Assembly: GCA_963555705.1 (NCBI GenBank)
Contig: OY743187.1
Location: forward strand, 13,034,133-13,098,132
Origin: Ligustrum vulgare
Taxonomy: Eukaryota > Streptophyta > Magnoliopsida > Lamiales > Oleaceae
DNA: 64,000 nt
Direction: 5' to 3'
A model generated the notes under the pieces. That model did not search any database. It was not told the origin of the DNA and saw nothing but the letters and a program-made list of their open reading frames with translations. The position numbers and the translations under genes were made by a program. Positions 11,501 through 24,178 of this stretch are shown here, one piece after another; the first letter of the stretch is position 1; every line of letters starts with the position of its first letter.

Positions 11501-12341
11501 TCAAGAGCCAAGTTTAGATTTCCTATTTCTAGTTCAATGACCTAAAGTATCGAATGTGTACTGATCTTGGTAATATGATGATTATGCATTTTGGGGTTTC
11601 TTAATAGAAAATTGTTACTTTACACGACTCTTATATAGTTATTATAATGACGTTGTTTAGGTCGTTTATGATACGAACCACTTGACACGAGCTTTCATAA
11701 TTGTGCAGAATTTACTTTATTAAACACGTGATTAGTTATTTTCATTCAAAACTCTATTAAGATAATGCATACTTGTATGTAATTGTTGTTGACATGAGAT
11801 TGTTACTTGACGAATGCTATAACCCATCACACGATATCATTGTTATTTTATTCATTATATTGTTGTGTACATATGAACGTATCACTTAGTGATCAATAGT
11901 GACGTTTGTTGTTATTATCTTTTATGGGGTAACGATTATCTTAAGACGAACTAACTTTTAGCCATTTAACTAGAAGAGTATAACGCTTATGAGTATCCAA
12001 AGCAAGTCGAATTAATTAACATTCGAATTGCGCATTTTGTCAACACTATTTATTTAAACAAGTTTTTCACAATATTATGGTCATGATTTTCAAACAAGTC
12101 AGAATCTCTCATGTTTATTCTCTGTAAAGAAAAAAATATATAAATGGGTAGTCTAACGTGTTCCAAAGAAAGAGATTCCATTCACTGTACGTACATCAAT
12201 TTATGCAAACTGCATAAATTTGAAGGTTCCTAATCCTATAGAGGATGTATTTGCCCAAGTAATGAGGAAATGGAAGGCAGAGTGGTTCTTTTTATTAGAA
12301 AAATAATCAAGGTGAATGTCTCACGTGCGGTTTCTTATTTA
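8530..12341. other. Intergenic region without recognised genes
   Basis: Contains degenerate MITE pieces (about 8630-8755, 10820-10930, 11080-11270), a GC-rich hairpin at about 8833-8862 (CGGGGGTTCGG...GCGCCCCCG), an A15 tract near 9072 and a short direct repeat of GAGTTGGATATTCAAACGTT at 9971 and 10042. No open frame shows a protein family signature. Confidence 0.6.
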
Positions 12342-12505
12342 TTGATTGTTTGATAGAAATTAAAATTAAGATTTTAATTGAAGTTTAGCTCAACAATTAA
12401 TTGTATTGTCATGTTTTATGGAACCTACAACTTTTTAAATATACATTTCATCAACTTTATTAAAATTTGCTAAAATTCAAATTTTAATCTCTATCAAACA
12501 AGGAC
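12342..12505. mobile_element. Tourist-like MITE, family A, TTA target duplication
   Basis: A 164-bp element with ends TTGATTGTTTGATAGA and inverted GTCCTTGTTTGATAGA, flanked by TTA at 12339-12341 and 12506-12508. The interior motif TGGAACCTACAACTTTTTAA matches the copy at 17755. Confidence 0.75.
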
Positions 12506-13321
12506 TTAATCTATTTTATTGTTTGATTGTCAATATTTTTATTAATATATGACGTATTAATTACTACTGCTTATTAATATTTCACAAAAATGTTAAGTTA
12601 ATGCTCTTAAAATTAAATAAGCATCAAGTACATATATAAATTTCACATTATTTTGTTGTTCTATGTAGAAGCATGCCTTCGTAATATTAATATATCAATC
12701 AATATTGTAAACAACTACTAGTTTGTTGCTTCTGAAGAGCCCATCATTATATATTAATTATTATTTATAAGAATAGTATTGCTCTAGAAAAAAACATAAA
12801 AATCTACTCCTACATATTAATATTCTTAAAGATTTATTTTGTCCTTAAAAACTTACTACTTTATACAAACCAATATATTCTAGAAGAATATTGTTGTCCC
12901 TAACGAAGTATAATTTTTTTAATATCGACATCTTAACCGAATATCATATTGTTGCTCTCCAAAAACTCAACTTTAATTATAAGAAAATCATATGAATATT
13001 ATACCATTTCTCTTCCCGTCAGCCACACGGCGGTGAATTCGTTCTCCTTCCTTGTACACACTTCCCCTATTCAGAGGTGGGGTTGTCTTAATGTATGTCC
13101 GCCTCTAACCTAGGTCAACCTAAGTTAAATGAAGACTCTAGTGTTCGGCTTAAAATATAAAATATGTAACTTCATACACCTTAAAGTTCATAAGACAAAA
13201 GGAGATTTTTGAGGACCTTATACTCACTAGTAGTGAGCTCGTTGTGACGGACCTGCACTCCAGCACCTGCAATGTCTGCAAGTATACGAGTCAGCATATC
13301 TTCACACATGGGTTAGTAATA

Positions 13322-14080
13322 TATATAACAAGTATAATATGACTTTGGGAAGTAGGCTTATTGACATATACCTACAAGCACAAGCACGTGACATGATCAG
13401 TGCACATTTCGAAATATCCAACAATTTAACATCCTTGTCGTACCACGTGAGTAGGGAAAAATCGAGCCGTTGTGGCGGTCCTTACCTTTGTAGCTTCATC
13501 GGTGATATTGGCACTCTCGAAGTATATCTCCATTTTCTATAAGAAATTCTCGACCTTCTTGGTGTCTTGTTTTCCACTAAACTTCTTGGGCTTAGGATAT
13601 TTAATCTTTGGAGTCACAACCGTTGTGCTTGATCCCGTGCTAGTCATTGCTTGCTTGCACGCTGCAATATCCCTGTGTACCTCCTCACGTAACTTGTTTA
13701 CTTGATTTTGGATTGCCATGATGACATCAATCATATTTGCCTCCACTATGGCGATCTAATTTCTTAGAGCATCTTGATTTTCCTTGACAGCTTCAATTTG
13801 CCCCAAGACGTAAGCCTCTAGCGTTGAGAGTAACCCTTTGATCGCCTCAATGCGTTCTCCCATATTGGGGAGAACATCCTCAATACTCTCCGTTGTGACA
13901 ACAAGCGGTAAACTCTTGGCCAATGCTGCATCATAGTAGTGCCAAAAATCACCTCACTTGACATCATGTCAACCTATCCCCGCACACAGGCCAACAAGTT
14001 ATATAGCAAGTATAATATGACTTTGGGAAGGAGGCTCATTAATAAATACCTGCAAGTATGTGACATAATCAGTTCACATA
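13322..14080. repeat. Direct repeats (about 80 bp) flanking a gag relic
   Basis: The stretch with AAGTATAATATGACTTTGGG at about 13330 recurs at about 14009, followed in both by AAGKAGGCTYATT and by GTGACATRATCAGT. The copies span roughly 13322-13407 and 14000-14080 and bracket the gag relic. They may be remnants of long terminal repeats or a local duplication. Confidence 0.7.
13430..13945 (-). pseudogene. Ty3/gypsy-type gag relic
   Basis: Minus-strand translation from about 13862 reads MGERIEAIKGLLSTLEAY, a coiled-coil-like stretch, an in-frame TAG, then IQNQVNKLREEV and PKIKYPKPKKFSGKQDTKKVENFL. The block PxPKxFSGxxDxKxxENFL followed by KMEIYF and EATKVRTAT is the conserved capsid start of plant Ty3/gypsy gag proteins. 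A second stop interrupts ENFL/KMEIYF and the frame decays about 50 codons later. No protease, reverse transcriptase or integrase was found nearby, so this is a short dead remnant. Plant family recognised from memory of the motif, not a search. Confidence 0.65.
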
Positions 14081-15105
14081 TTTTAATTTTTTTGTAGTTA
14101 CAATAATTTTTGGAAGTTATTATCTGAGTAGGTTTTAAAATTAGTGGGCACTTGTCAATCAATCTACGCCACCACTGAATTGAAGAAGAAAGTTTTGTTT
14201 TTGCCTAGGAAAAAGAATGAAAGTTTGGCTAGTTTATTATCCTCAACTTGAACACTTGAGTTTGGACCCGAGGAGTATCAATAATGTGTGAAGAAGAGAG
14301 GACCTAGATCCTACTGAGTTTAGTCCAAAGCCCACAAGCGTGTGCTGTGTTGGATCGATCAGCTCAATACAACACATGCTCGAACACGGACCGTGAGCCG
14401 ATTTATGTATATTCTTTTTGGAGAAAATCAAAATAAATAAATAAATTTTATTTATTTTAATTTTGAAAATTCCAAAGTTAAGGTGACCGCTCGAACGGAC
14501 GTTAAACATGATTTGAGCTGTGCTTGGGAAATGAAAAGTCATAACTGTTTATGAAAGACCATAATTTGCGGCATGTCTTCTCGGCCACAACCATTCAACA
14601 TCTATAAATTGGACCCCTTGTGATGGTTTTAATCATTCGATATCATAAATTCATTCCATACTCATACTTTGCATAAAAGTCCGTTTTGTAGACAGTGCAA
14701 AATCATTTCGAGTTCGTTGTTCTTACTATTTAAAGTGCTTCTATTGCAAGATGAAGATCAATGTATTTTGAGAAACGATTGTCAAATCACCGTGAACACC
14801 CGGACGAGACAAATTCATCTTAAAACATCGAGTTGAACTGTAGCCATGATCTACCATTTTAATTGTTTATTTTCTCATTTCATTTTTACTTTTATATTAC
14901 CAAGTAAGTATCTTCCTTTATGTTTATTTCTAGAATATAATTTACAATATTCACACTATACACCAACATTGATTGCACAACTCTATGAATTTCAACTTTT
15001 GATTATAATCTGATTTTATTATTTGCGCGAAAGTTGGTACTTTGGCAAACACAATTCAGTTAACAATTATCTTTAACACTAACAGCCTTCGGTTGTAATT
15101 ATATG

Positions 15106-15150
<45 letters not shown>

Positions 15151-15998
15151 GTGTCTTGTTTTCAACGGGATTGAAGTTTTGAGCATGATTTATTGAAAAT
15201 GGTTACATGGTGGAAAGTATTTTTTACTTTGTTGTTGTTTTATGGAATGGGACTCCACGTATAATCATGTTACTTTATCTATTGATTTATTTTTAATGAG
15301 CAAAAAAAAAAAAAAAAAACTATTTAAAAACCTCCTTTCGGGTTACTCCCCTTGCATTCATTGCCTATTACATGATCTTAGATTTTATTAAAGATTCCAG
15401 TAGAATCAAGACTATGTTACGTCATAAGAAATACATGTTATATCTTTGTCTCGAGTGAACCGTGTTCCACATTTTACCCAATCTTCGTATGTTTTGTGCC
15501 ATAAAATAATTTGTGAAATTTCATTTACGTTTTGTATTGAACTAGAAGATCAATATTTTTCTTAAAAATATATTATTTGACATGATCAGTCGGACCATTC
15601 CTGATCAATAATAGTGCTAAAGTTTATTGAGAACCAGAAGAATCTTCTATTTATTGAATTCTATCGTGTTGCATCCTCTCAAGATAAATTGGACATTTGA
15701 TGATCAGTAGCTAAAGTCTGGATTAAATTTCCGGCATCAATCTAGAAATTTTATGATATCATTATAAACTTGTAATTTGGAGTTTGCGAGGTTATTTCCA
15801 CAAATAATTCAACTACGAGCACAATTTCCAGATTTCAAAATTCAGATATTATATCACAATTTTATCAAGAAAGCAAAAAAAAAAAAAAAACCACCAAATT
15901 CGTGTGCAGTAATTCGAGAAGAATGAAGCTAGAGCAGAAAACACGACGATCTTAAACATCTTACAGTTCCAATATCAATGAATAAAATTCGCAGTTGT
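14081..15998. other. Intergenic region without recognised genes
   Basis: AT-rich; includes an (AT)n microsatellite at 15107-15146 and poly-A tracts near 15302 and 15876. The longest open frame (14243-14542, minus) has no recognisable domain and biased composition. Confidence 0.6.
15107..15146. repeat. (AT)n microsatellite
   Basis: About 20 AT dinucleotides. Confidence 0.95.
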
Positions 15999-18900
15999 CT
16001 AAGCTCCATATCTCATGAAAAAACTGATTAAAGCAGCCCAGTATCCAGCCAACTGTCCCGGAAAAAATGAAAATAAAAGAATGTAACTTGTTGAACTTCA
16101 CCAAGGAAAACTGCATAATAAATCATTATATATATATATATATATATATATATCCTTTGTAGCACATTTACCTGAGCCAGAATGGTGTTTCCAGTGTGGC
16201 CTTCAATGACTAATCCTGCTGTAAGGCCAATCATAGCCCAAGCACCATTAATTGCTTCAATTCGACGTTGTCTCTGTAGCAGCAGTAAGAAAGCTAGAGA
16301 TCATGAAAGCAGCAATTTGGAGAAAATAATAAAAAAGATGCATAAATCCCTCATCAAGAAATAATAGGACAGCGTTAGACGTGCACGTGATTTCACGACA
16401 GCTTTAATATGAATACATAAAGATCGAATATAGAGGTGGAGTAGTATAATTATCAGGGAGAGCCCCCACTAGCCATTACAGGCATGTATGGTATTCAATG
16501 TATAATTAACAAGATTTCTGATTCTTCATCTATTTTAATACGAACCATGCTACTTGTTTACCCCCCCCCCCCCCCCCTCACATAGAGGGGGCCCCACAAA
16601 TAATATAATATAAGTGGAGCCCCCTCATGTGAGGGGGGAGTAAACCGGTTTGTCATTCTCAATTTGTACAAGTAGAATTATCCTTTTAATACAATCCAGT
16701 ACTATTTAGCCCATATCTGTCTTGGACCCCCAAAAAGTTCATAAATTTACAAGAGAAAACTGAAAAGATAAATGGTCAACTAAATTATGCACCACAAGTA
16801 TCTAGTACCATATTAAATTGGTTCAAACTCCAAAAATTACAAGTTGGCAGAGCAAGAGAGAGAGGGGTGACCATATGCTCATTTTAAAACTACCCAACTC
16901 AAGTGCAATCGAGGTAAATCAAGAAGAGTAGAGTGTTGATGACTGAATTTCAATGTATAGAGAGAGCACCAAAACGGGATGGTCTGCTAATGAATATTAC
17001 AGCACAATATCACAAGACTGACAAAAGAGTTTGGCACAGACAATGTAATACTATACAACTGAAAGATCTGAAGGTTTAATGTCATTTTACGAACTTTCTT
17101 TCTAGACTAGCTTCTTGAAATTAATCAGATGCTTACGTTAAAAAAACAGTTTGCTTGTGGAGTATAATTCAGTGGTTCAATCTCTAATAAATTAGGAATT
17201 GAGTGGGGTTAAAGATGCCATCTTTTCACAAATTATCAAATCATAAAAGAAGCAACGATACCAAATTCTAAGAATATCTCTGCAACTGAGAGAAACTTCA
17301 TGTTATTTTGAATAGATTCAAATAAGTCAGCAGTCATGTTCATTACAATGACATGGCCTTTTAATGAAAGCAAGCCGTTTCGATAAATTATGGCATCACT
17401 TTTCTTGTCCCTTGAAAGTTCCACAAAGCACACAACATAATATAATAATGAAAACAGAAAAACACTTACTTTGTATTTCTCTTTAGCTTTAATTTTTTCC
17501 ATTTGTTTTGCAGCTAATCGCTTGGCTTCCAAGGGATCAACCATGATCACCTCTTTGTTTGAATTTCTTTTTTCTGGAGATACCTATTTAAAATAAAAGA
17601 AGGATGCCTTTGTTAATGGAGAGGAAATGCATACAAAAGATTCTCCATGCAATGCAGAAAGACTGATGAAGTACTCAATTATATAAAGTCTACAAAAAAG
17701 GACTTCTCACATGTTTACATGTGTTGAAGTTTATGCTGATAGCTTAAAAATATTGGCCCTGTTTGGTAGCACTACTTTTTTAGATTTTAATCTAATTCAA
17801 AGTCAACATTTAATCTTAACCACACTTTTTATGGGACCTACAACTTTTCAATCACACATGTCATCAACTTTTACCAAAATCTAATAAAAATTTGATTTTT
17901 ATCAATACCAAACAGGGCCATTGTGGAGTTATCTTTGGCCAACCAGTGAATTAAACAAATTTACCATAATTAAATTTAATAACAAACAAATGGTTCATGC
18001 CAGCACTTTCCAGATTTTAAGCAGGATATTCGTATCAGAATGGCTACTTTATAATCTGCAAGACCTTATTTAGAAAGAACGAAGTTTAAACTAAGTAGGT
18101 AAATGCTGCTAAGAGTTTAGATAAGATGTTTCTTCAATTGGAATTAAAATTTTCATTACATGAAGCAAAGCAATAACTATTAACTATATTGTAAGAAAAA
18201 ACTATAGCATATATCTTCTATATAAGATAAAGGGCTATATGATAATAACATAACAGCAGCCTTTGGCTGGCAAACAATTGGACCGTGAAAAAGAAAAACA
18301 TTAATCAAATACTTAGATAACCTATTACATAGAAAAAATAATAAAAGAAGGAAATAAGATAATTGTAATTTGAAAATAGATATTCTTCAGCAGCGAAATA
18401 CTCAAAAATTAGAGCAAGAGATCTCACTTAAAACTATTTTAACAGCACTATCTGACAGTTGAGAATATTGAAGTGTGCACAGTAGCTGAAAAGCACTAAT
18501 ATTTAAACAATGTAAACAGTTACTTCTTATTGCCTATTTATGTCTACAAATATTCCCTTAATGCAATAAAAATGAATTAAAACACCCTCTTGTTTTTGCA
18601 TAGTAAACAAAGTTGGAAATAGTATAAAAGCATAGGATAGGAAAGAGATCAGTATGCACTGCAGGTGAACAATATGTCTATGTCACATCAGCTAGTTTTA
18701 GCACGGTGACATTTTGCGATCACGAGAATTTCCTAGCCACCAATAACCGAGAATTAGAAGTGACTAGTTGACAATGTTCCTCCAGGTCCAAAGATTTTTT
18801 TTGTGTTTCTATTCAGATCCTGGATGCTTATTTTTGGCAAAGAGAGAATTGTGCAATTCACATCATGAAGATAATTTCTTATTAGAATAACATCACTAGT

Positions 18901-20284
18901 CTGGAACTAAATGGAGACGTGTGTGTTTAAGTGATTGATTCTAACTAAGACAACGTACACGATAGTTAAACATCACTAATCGCATACCTAAAACATCTTT
19001 GAGAACATTCAAACCAGTATAATGTTATTCATGTGGAAGCCTTGGGTGATGCATACATTTGGATTTGCCAAGACTCGAATTTCCTGACTCTTTGTTCTTT
19101 GAGATATCAATCTCACATCTTGGTTTCTTTTTGATCCCCGTCTGGAAAAAAAGAAGGAATAGGTATTAAAGTTGGAATATAATGGAATAAAGCAATTTAC
19201 ACTTTTTTTATATTCTGCACTACTACTTTGCAGATCACGAACATGATCTTGAGGACAGAATAGATAGAAACTAACTCTCATAAATGAATTGTGACAGAGT
19301 AAGAAAAAAGCAATTCCCAAAAAGCATGATATATGGTCTAAAATTCCAGAAATGGATATTGAGATGATTCCTTGAGCCTTATATAAATTTCAAAACAATT
19401 TTATTCGACATCGAGAAATCAAGATCCCACCATTCCTCTCAGACCTCATCCTCCAAATGAGACTTCAGCAAAACTCTGTCACTCTTAACAATGTGACATG
19501 TTCTGCACCATGTTAAAAAATCAAGAGAGGCATTGTAAAAGTCAGTTCTTTGCGCACAAGAACTTTGAGAACGCCACTTCTTATATAGTACAATAAACTC
19601 AGTCCAAAGAGCTAACTGACAATGTTTTGTCGACAGTAAAAACAGCTGACTCTTCATTATAAATATTACTACAATTTCAGTTCTTCCAAGAAAAAACACG
19701 TTTATGAAAGTATATTAATCTTCTAGAACAATGATACCAGAGTGAAGAAACCCTTTACTTGATACTCCTAGTACTTTAAGAGGCAGCAAATGCAAGTTTA
19801 GAGAAAAGTAAAGCCTTTATTCTTAACTCTATAAGATGATCCACAAACTCATCAGTTCTTACGCAAATTAAGTCTGAAATCTTGAAATAACAATTGTAAA
19901 TATCAACCCCAATCAAAGAGAAATGAAAAAATATCTACCTATGCAAGAAATCAAAAGAACCCAAATGTCAGTTCATACTATTTATCTTTTCAATTAGAAA
20001 AGGAAAATATAAAAATTCACAGGTGTGTCACTAATTAGCAGATTATGAATATTTTCATGGCCAGCAAAGCTTACAATTTATTTACCGATAAAAAACTGCA
20101 ACACACATAACAGAGAAAACAAAATCAAGAATAACAAAAAAATCCAAAAACAGAGCAATTCCAAAACTTACGTAGAAAGAGAAGAAGAAGAAGATGAATA
20201 AGAATGAAAATTCGAAGAAGATAATTTCCTGGTGGAAAGGAAGATGCCCTTATTGAAAACAGGTAATGCTGAAGAAGACGCCAT
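15999..20284 (-). CDS. Plastid LHC-like (one-helix, LIL/HLIP-type) protein, five exons
   Basis: Exons on the minus strand: 20172-20284, 19057-19141, 17470-17583, 16172-16273, 15999-16052. All junctions are GT-AG and in frame; the product is 155 residues. Residues 1 to about 45 are rich in Ser/Thr and basic residues with few acidic ones (MASSSALPVFNKGIF, then a run of serines), as in a chloroplast transit peptide. A basic linker (PLEAKRLAAKQMEKIKAK) precedes the single LHC-type helix: RRIEAINGAWAMIGLTAGLV, then IEGHTGNTILAQLAGYW. ExxNGxxAMxG is the chlorophyll-binding helix motif of LHC, ELIP, OHP and HLIP proteins. The Arg normally after NG is Ala here (residue 115). Such proteins sit in thylakoids and help in pigment handling or photoprotection; this member's role is unknown. 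I suspect the LIL6-like group (from memory), but this is not proven. Intron 3 and intron 4 carry repeats. Confidence 0.85.
16127..16153. repeat. (AT)n microsatellite in intron 4 of the LHC-like gene
   Basis: About 13 AT dinucleotides, 18 bases from the exon 4 donor. Confidence 0.9.
16546..16677. mobile_element. Intronic element with CTACTTGT ends and a GC-rich inverted-repeat core
   Basis: The outer ends are ATGCTACTTGTTTAC and, inverted, AATTCTACTTGTACAAA. The core (16556-16647) folds: a C tract then CTCACATAGAGGGGGCCCCAC pairs with GTGGAGCCCCCTCATGTGAG then GGGGGAG. It lies in intron 3 of the LHC-like gene. Related ends occur near 46875 and 54691. Confidence 0.55.
17755..17919. mobile_element. 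Tourist-like MITE, family A, in intron 2 of the LHC-like gene
   Basis: Perfect 14-bp inverted ends GGCCCTGTTTGGTA at both termini; 165 bp long. Flanked by a 3-bp direct repeat ATT (17752-17754, 17920-17922). The interior carries GGGACCTACAACTTTTCAA, shared with other copies. Perfect ends suggest a fairly recent insertion. Confidence 0.8.
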
Positions 20285-20344
20285 TGTTACTGTCTCTGCA
20301 GAATTCTCCTAACCAAGTGTTTATTAATGGTAGGATTAACTATT

Positions 20345-20599
20345 GGGATCTACGGACATACCTTCCTATCCACTAAAACAGTTCCGTATTTTTGTGTTTC
20401 CAAGGGATTCCACGCTGCTACTAGAAGGTAAAGTTGACCAGCCTCGTTTGAATTAGATTTTGGCATTTTATCAAAAGAAGAAGTCTCCACATACACAATA
20501 TAATATGAGATTTTTTGTCAAACTTATTGTTAAGGATATTGTTCAAATAGAATAATTTTTTTTAAAAATACCATTCCCCCCCCCCCCTCATTATAACTG
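20345..20599. other. Upstream region of the LHC-like gene
   Basis: Holds the presumed promoter of the LHC-like gene (start codon at 20284); no clear TATA box was identified. An 11-base C tract lies at about 20577-20587. Confidence 0.4.
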
Positions 20600-21114
20600 C
20601 ACGGTGAGCATTAACCCACTCAACCCAACCCAACTCAACTCAACCCGATCGATTTAGGCCGATTTTAAAATCGGGTTGGATTTGATTCTACAAAAAAAAA
20701 AATTGGTCGGGTTGGGTGAAAAACTCAATCCAACCCAACAATTTTTTTTAAAAAATAGGACCATTTAAATTTCAAGAATTTTAAGCATATTTTATAATTT
20801 GGATGAAATTCAAATATGGTTTGAACATATTTTAGTTTTATTAAAAAGTATTCAATTTATTATATTTGAGTTTATTGTATTGTACATAATTGATTTGAGT
20901 TAATAGTTTATTTATGAGCTTAATTTTTTAAATTTCAAGATTTTTTTACTAATTGGACCAAAATCCAAACCACTCAATGCGATCGAAATTTGATTGGATT
21001 GGGTTTGAACTCATGCGTGGGTTGAATTTGATTGATTTTTTTATCAACCCGATAATAATGAGTTGGATTCGAATTGGGCAAAAAATCGATCCTACTCAAC
21101 ACACGCCCACCCCT
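20600..21114. mobile_element. hAT-like non-autonomous element, copy 1
   Basis: Starts with GGTGAGCATTAACCCACTCA and ends CACACGCCCACCCCT, and is about 75-80% similar by eye to 33101-33552 across its length (CAACCCAACCC, GATCGATTTAGG, TTATAATTTGGATGAAATTC, GAGTTAATAGTT). It contains repeated GGGTTGGG/CCCAACCC blocks in both orientations. Noncoding. Confidence 0.6.
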
Positions 21115-21295
21115 CCAGCACATTCTTAAAAATATTTTTATATAAATTCTGTAAACTTTTCCTATCATTAACCTCTTATAGGCAACTGATTTTTTTAATT
21201 CTTTTTTTATAAGAAAGACATTTGAGTTTTAAAGATAAATTTCAAAAAAATGATTTTGAACAAATGTGCATAATTAAAAAGTATGAGATTTGACA

Positions 21296-21455
21296 TGTTT
21301 GATATATATTAAAATCAGATTTTAGTAGATTTTAATAAAAGTTAATGAGATGTGTAATTGAAAAACTATAGACCTCATAAAATATGTGGTTAAAATTAAT
21401 CGTTGACTTTTACTCGAGATTAAAATCAGAATCTGAACCAAATGGGGCTAAATAA
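21296..21455. mobile_element. Degenerate family-A MITE
   Basis: Minus-strand reading matches the 17755 element (AACCACATATTTTATGAGG, then CTATAGTTTTTCAATTACAC). Termini are eroded and no target duplication could be set. Confidence 0.45.
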
Positions 21456-21786
21456 GTTTACCAAACACACTAACACGTTCGTAATAAAAAAAAAAAAAAA
21501 AAGAAGAATAACAAAATAACTTCTAAAAAAACATAGTTTAGTAATCAAAATTTAACATTTTATAATTCAATGACTACTCGAAGACGTTTACATAAGTTCA
21601 ATGATCAAAATTCGATACTTTAAAGTTCAATGATCTATTTAAGACATTGATATAAGTTCAGTGATCAGTGTGACAATTAATTCAACATTGCACTAAGATC
21701 GTCGCTTGCGAATGTGGATTTAGCGTGAAGTAAAAGAAAATGAAATCCAAACAAATATTTAATTTCACTAACTGTCAATTAAATTA

Positions 21787-22612
21787 GAGGTGTCAATTCG
21801 GGTGGTTCGGGATGTATCGACTTGTCAACTTATGAGCATGATAACGACCCACATAAAAAAGTCTGGTCTAGGTCGGTCTACAAATATTGAACTGCAACTC
21901 AGGCTTGACCCTAGGCCTCCCAGATCGAGCGCATGCGGGTCGAGGTTCCTTCTGATTTGACCCATATAAATAAAAATATAAAATTTTTCATATTTATAGC
22001 AAAAACTATTTTTTTTATTAAATTACTAAATACGAAATGAACAAAATGATAAATTCAAATTTATACAAATAAATGTTTAAATAAAATTCAAATGTATATC
22101 TTATGTTACATGAATTATTTTTAACTTTACAAAGTTGAATACAACAAAAATAAATAACAACTAAATACATTTCTAATTACTACTATCAAATATTTATAAA
22201 TCACAACTAGGTTGTCAACTATTTTATTATAATTTATAGTTTAAATACATAACCTCGGTTTGGTAAAAAAAAAAAAGTTGTTTATAAACAAAGAATGTGA
22301 TATTTTCTAGGTAAAGTGATTTGAGAAAATGTGTTATTTATAAATTTGTTTATAAACGATTTACCAATCGGAGACCTAATTAACTATAATTTAGTTGTTC
22401 AAATTTCTAATTTTTTTAATATATATATATATATATATATTAATTTCACTGGTTAACAGCGGCCCATGAAGATGTGGCCTATGAAATCTGTGAGTTATAA
22501 ATTCTTGACCCATGAACCTCCCGCTCAGTTCACGGGTCGGCTCGCGGTTCCGAGTTGATCCAGACTGATTTTTACAGGTTTGATCGACCCACTCATCTTG
22601 ACACCTCTAAAT
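21787..22612. mobile_element. hAT-like non-autonomous element with TAGAGGTGTCAA ends
   Basis: The left end TAGAGGTGTCAATTCGGGTGG and the right end, inverted, TAGAGGTGTCAAGATGAGTGGG are matching termini. Flanking 8-mers AATTAAAT and AATAAAGT agree at 6 of 8 positions, compatible with an aged hAT target duplication. A family-B MITE sits inside at 22253-22376 and a TA repeat at about 22419-22440. Noncoding. Confidence 0.6.
22253..22376. mobile_element. Tourist-like MITE nested in the hAT-like element
   Basis: Ends CCTCGGTTTGGTAAAA and inverted GGTCTCCGATTGGTAAA, flanked by TAA (22250-22252, 22377-22379). The interior shows TTTATAAACAAAGAATGTGA, the mirror of other copies. Confidence 0.6.
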
Positions 22613-23039
22613 AAAGTTGAAGTAAATTTTCAAATTGATTATTAAGGTAATATGGTGACCGGTGCAATTATTAAAGTTAATAATATTACATTTTTTGTTG
22701 CTCTGTCTTCGTTTGGTAAATCATTTATAAATAAGTTTATAATTAATACATTTTCTTAAATCACTTTTGAAAAATATGTTATCCAAAACTACTCTTTAAC
22801 CATATATTTTACAACGAAAATATCACTCTTTTTTTTTATAAACAAAAAACTTTTACCAAAAAAGAGGCTTACTTGTATTAATATCTTACTAGTGAATCAC
22901 CCGTGCGATGCACAGAAAAAAAGTCTGAATTAAGATAATTCAATGTGAAATTAGATGAATCCTATTGATAAAATAAATAAATTTCGTAAATAAGAGATAA
23001 TATCATCATTTATTTGTTTCATATAACTACAAATTCTGG

Positions 23040-23413
23040 AATATTTCTTTGTACACAACATTATCTGTTGATTTTGTTGTTCTTCCTTTTTTATTACAAA
23101 TCAACATCTTTAATCAAGAGCGATTTGTCACCCTAGAAATCACAACATAAAGTTGTCCATGTGTAAACACCAACCGTTTAAGAAGAAGTCCCACATGGAA
23201 GAATGATTGTCCCTAACTTTTATTGATAGTCATGGCATATGACACCATCAATAGAAATTGTTTTCTTTGAAATTTAACAAGTATCCTATAATCAGAAGGA
23301 CTCAAAGATATCATTGGAATAAAGAACTTGTGTCTTGCATTGGTGCCAGAAAAAATTTGACCTTCTAGAACATGGTCGTCAAGTTTTGTAAATATCAACT
23401 TGTTCCACTGCAC
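23040..23413 (-). pseudogene. Helitron PIF1-like helicase C-terminal fragment (H1)
   Basis: Minus-strand translation gives ARHKFFIPMISLSPSD, then FQRKQFLLMVSYAMTINKS, a stop, GQSFFHVGLLLKRLVFTHGQ, LYVVISRVTNRS, a stop, and LKMLICNKKGRTTKS. This is the end of the PIF1/Pfh1-type helicase of plant Helitrons (compare FAMTINKSQGQT and HGQLYVALSRV). Two in-frame stops lie in motif-bearing parts, and the upstream Rep and helicase core is absent, so it is inactive. Confidence 0.75.
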
Positions 23414-24178
23414 AATCCCTGTGTATGATCAATATTTCTCAGAAAAAATTTGTGTCCTTCACTTATCTGCTGCAACGGTCCACCACGTGACGCAATAATG
23501 ATATGCATGTATCCAGTCGTGTATCAAAATCCACCTACAATCAATTCGACAATTTCATCGACAATAGGAAAATCATATTGGCTATCATCGGTCGCCCACC
23601 AACCAATAAAGTATAAGTCTTACATTTGAAGTGTTTTTCTCAATCATCTTTTCTCAAACTGACCTAAACTGCCTTAACAATTTGTTGTATTTATCTAGCA
23701 TATCCTTCGAATCAGAAACTATACAATCATACAACATAGAATCGCATAATTCACTCCCACCGGGGGACATTAAAAAAATTAAATTTTAGAATATCACAAC
23801 AAAATTATTCGTAAACAATATAAATATAAAATCAATAAATACATAATACGTACCTCACGATCCTTTTTCTGCTTTCAACCTCATTCACATTGTCAACAAC
23901 GTAAAGCGAGCAAATTGTAGAGCTGAACTGTCATTAGGCAACAGATTCCCAATCTTATGGTAATTTTGACCGTGTGATTTTAAGACGGGAGGTCATCTAC
24001 CATCATTTAGCCCATTATCTATTCCCCCCATAGAAGTGAACGAAAACATAATATTATATGTTCAAATGTTCTCAACAAAATTCTTAAGCCTATCGTCCCT
24101 GCCATATTACAAATATTTCAAAATTAGAGGATGATCTTCCATAAGAGGAATCTTCACGTTCTCTTGCATACAACAAAG

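Noticed and set aside
14243..14542. 99-codon minus-strand open frame
   Set aside because: No domain, signal or family motif; sits in gene-poor AT-rich DNA without splice partners.
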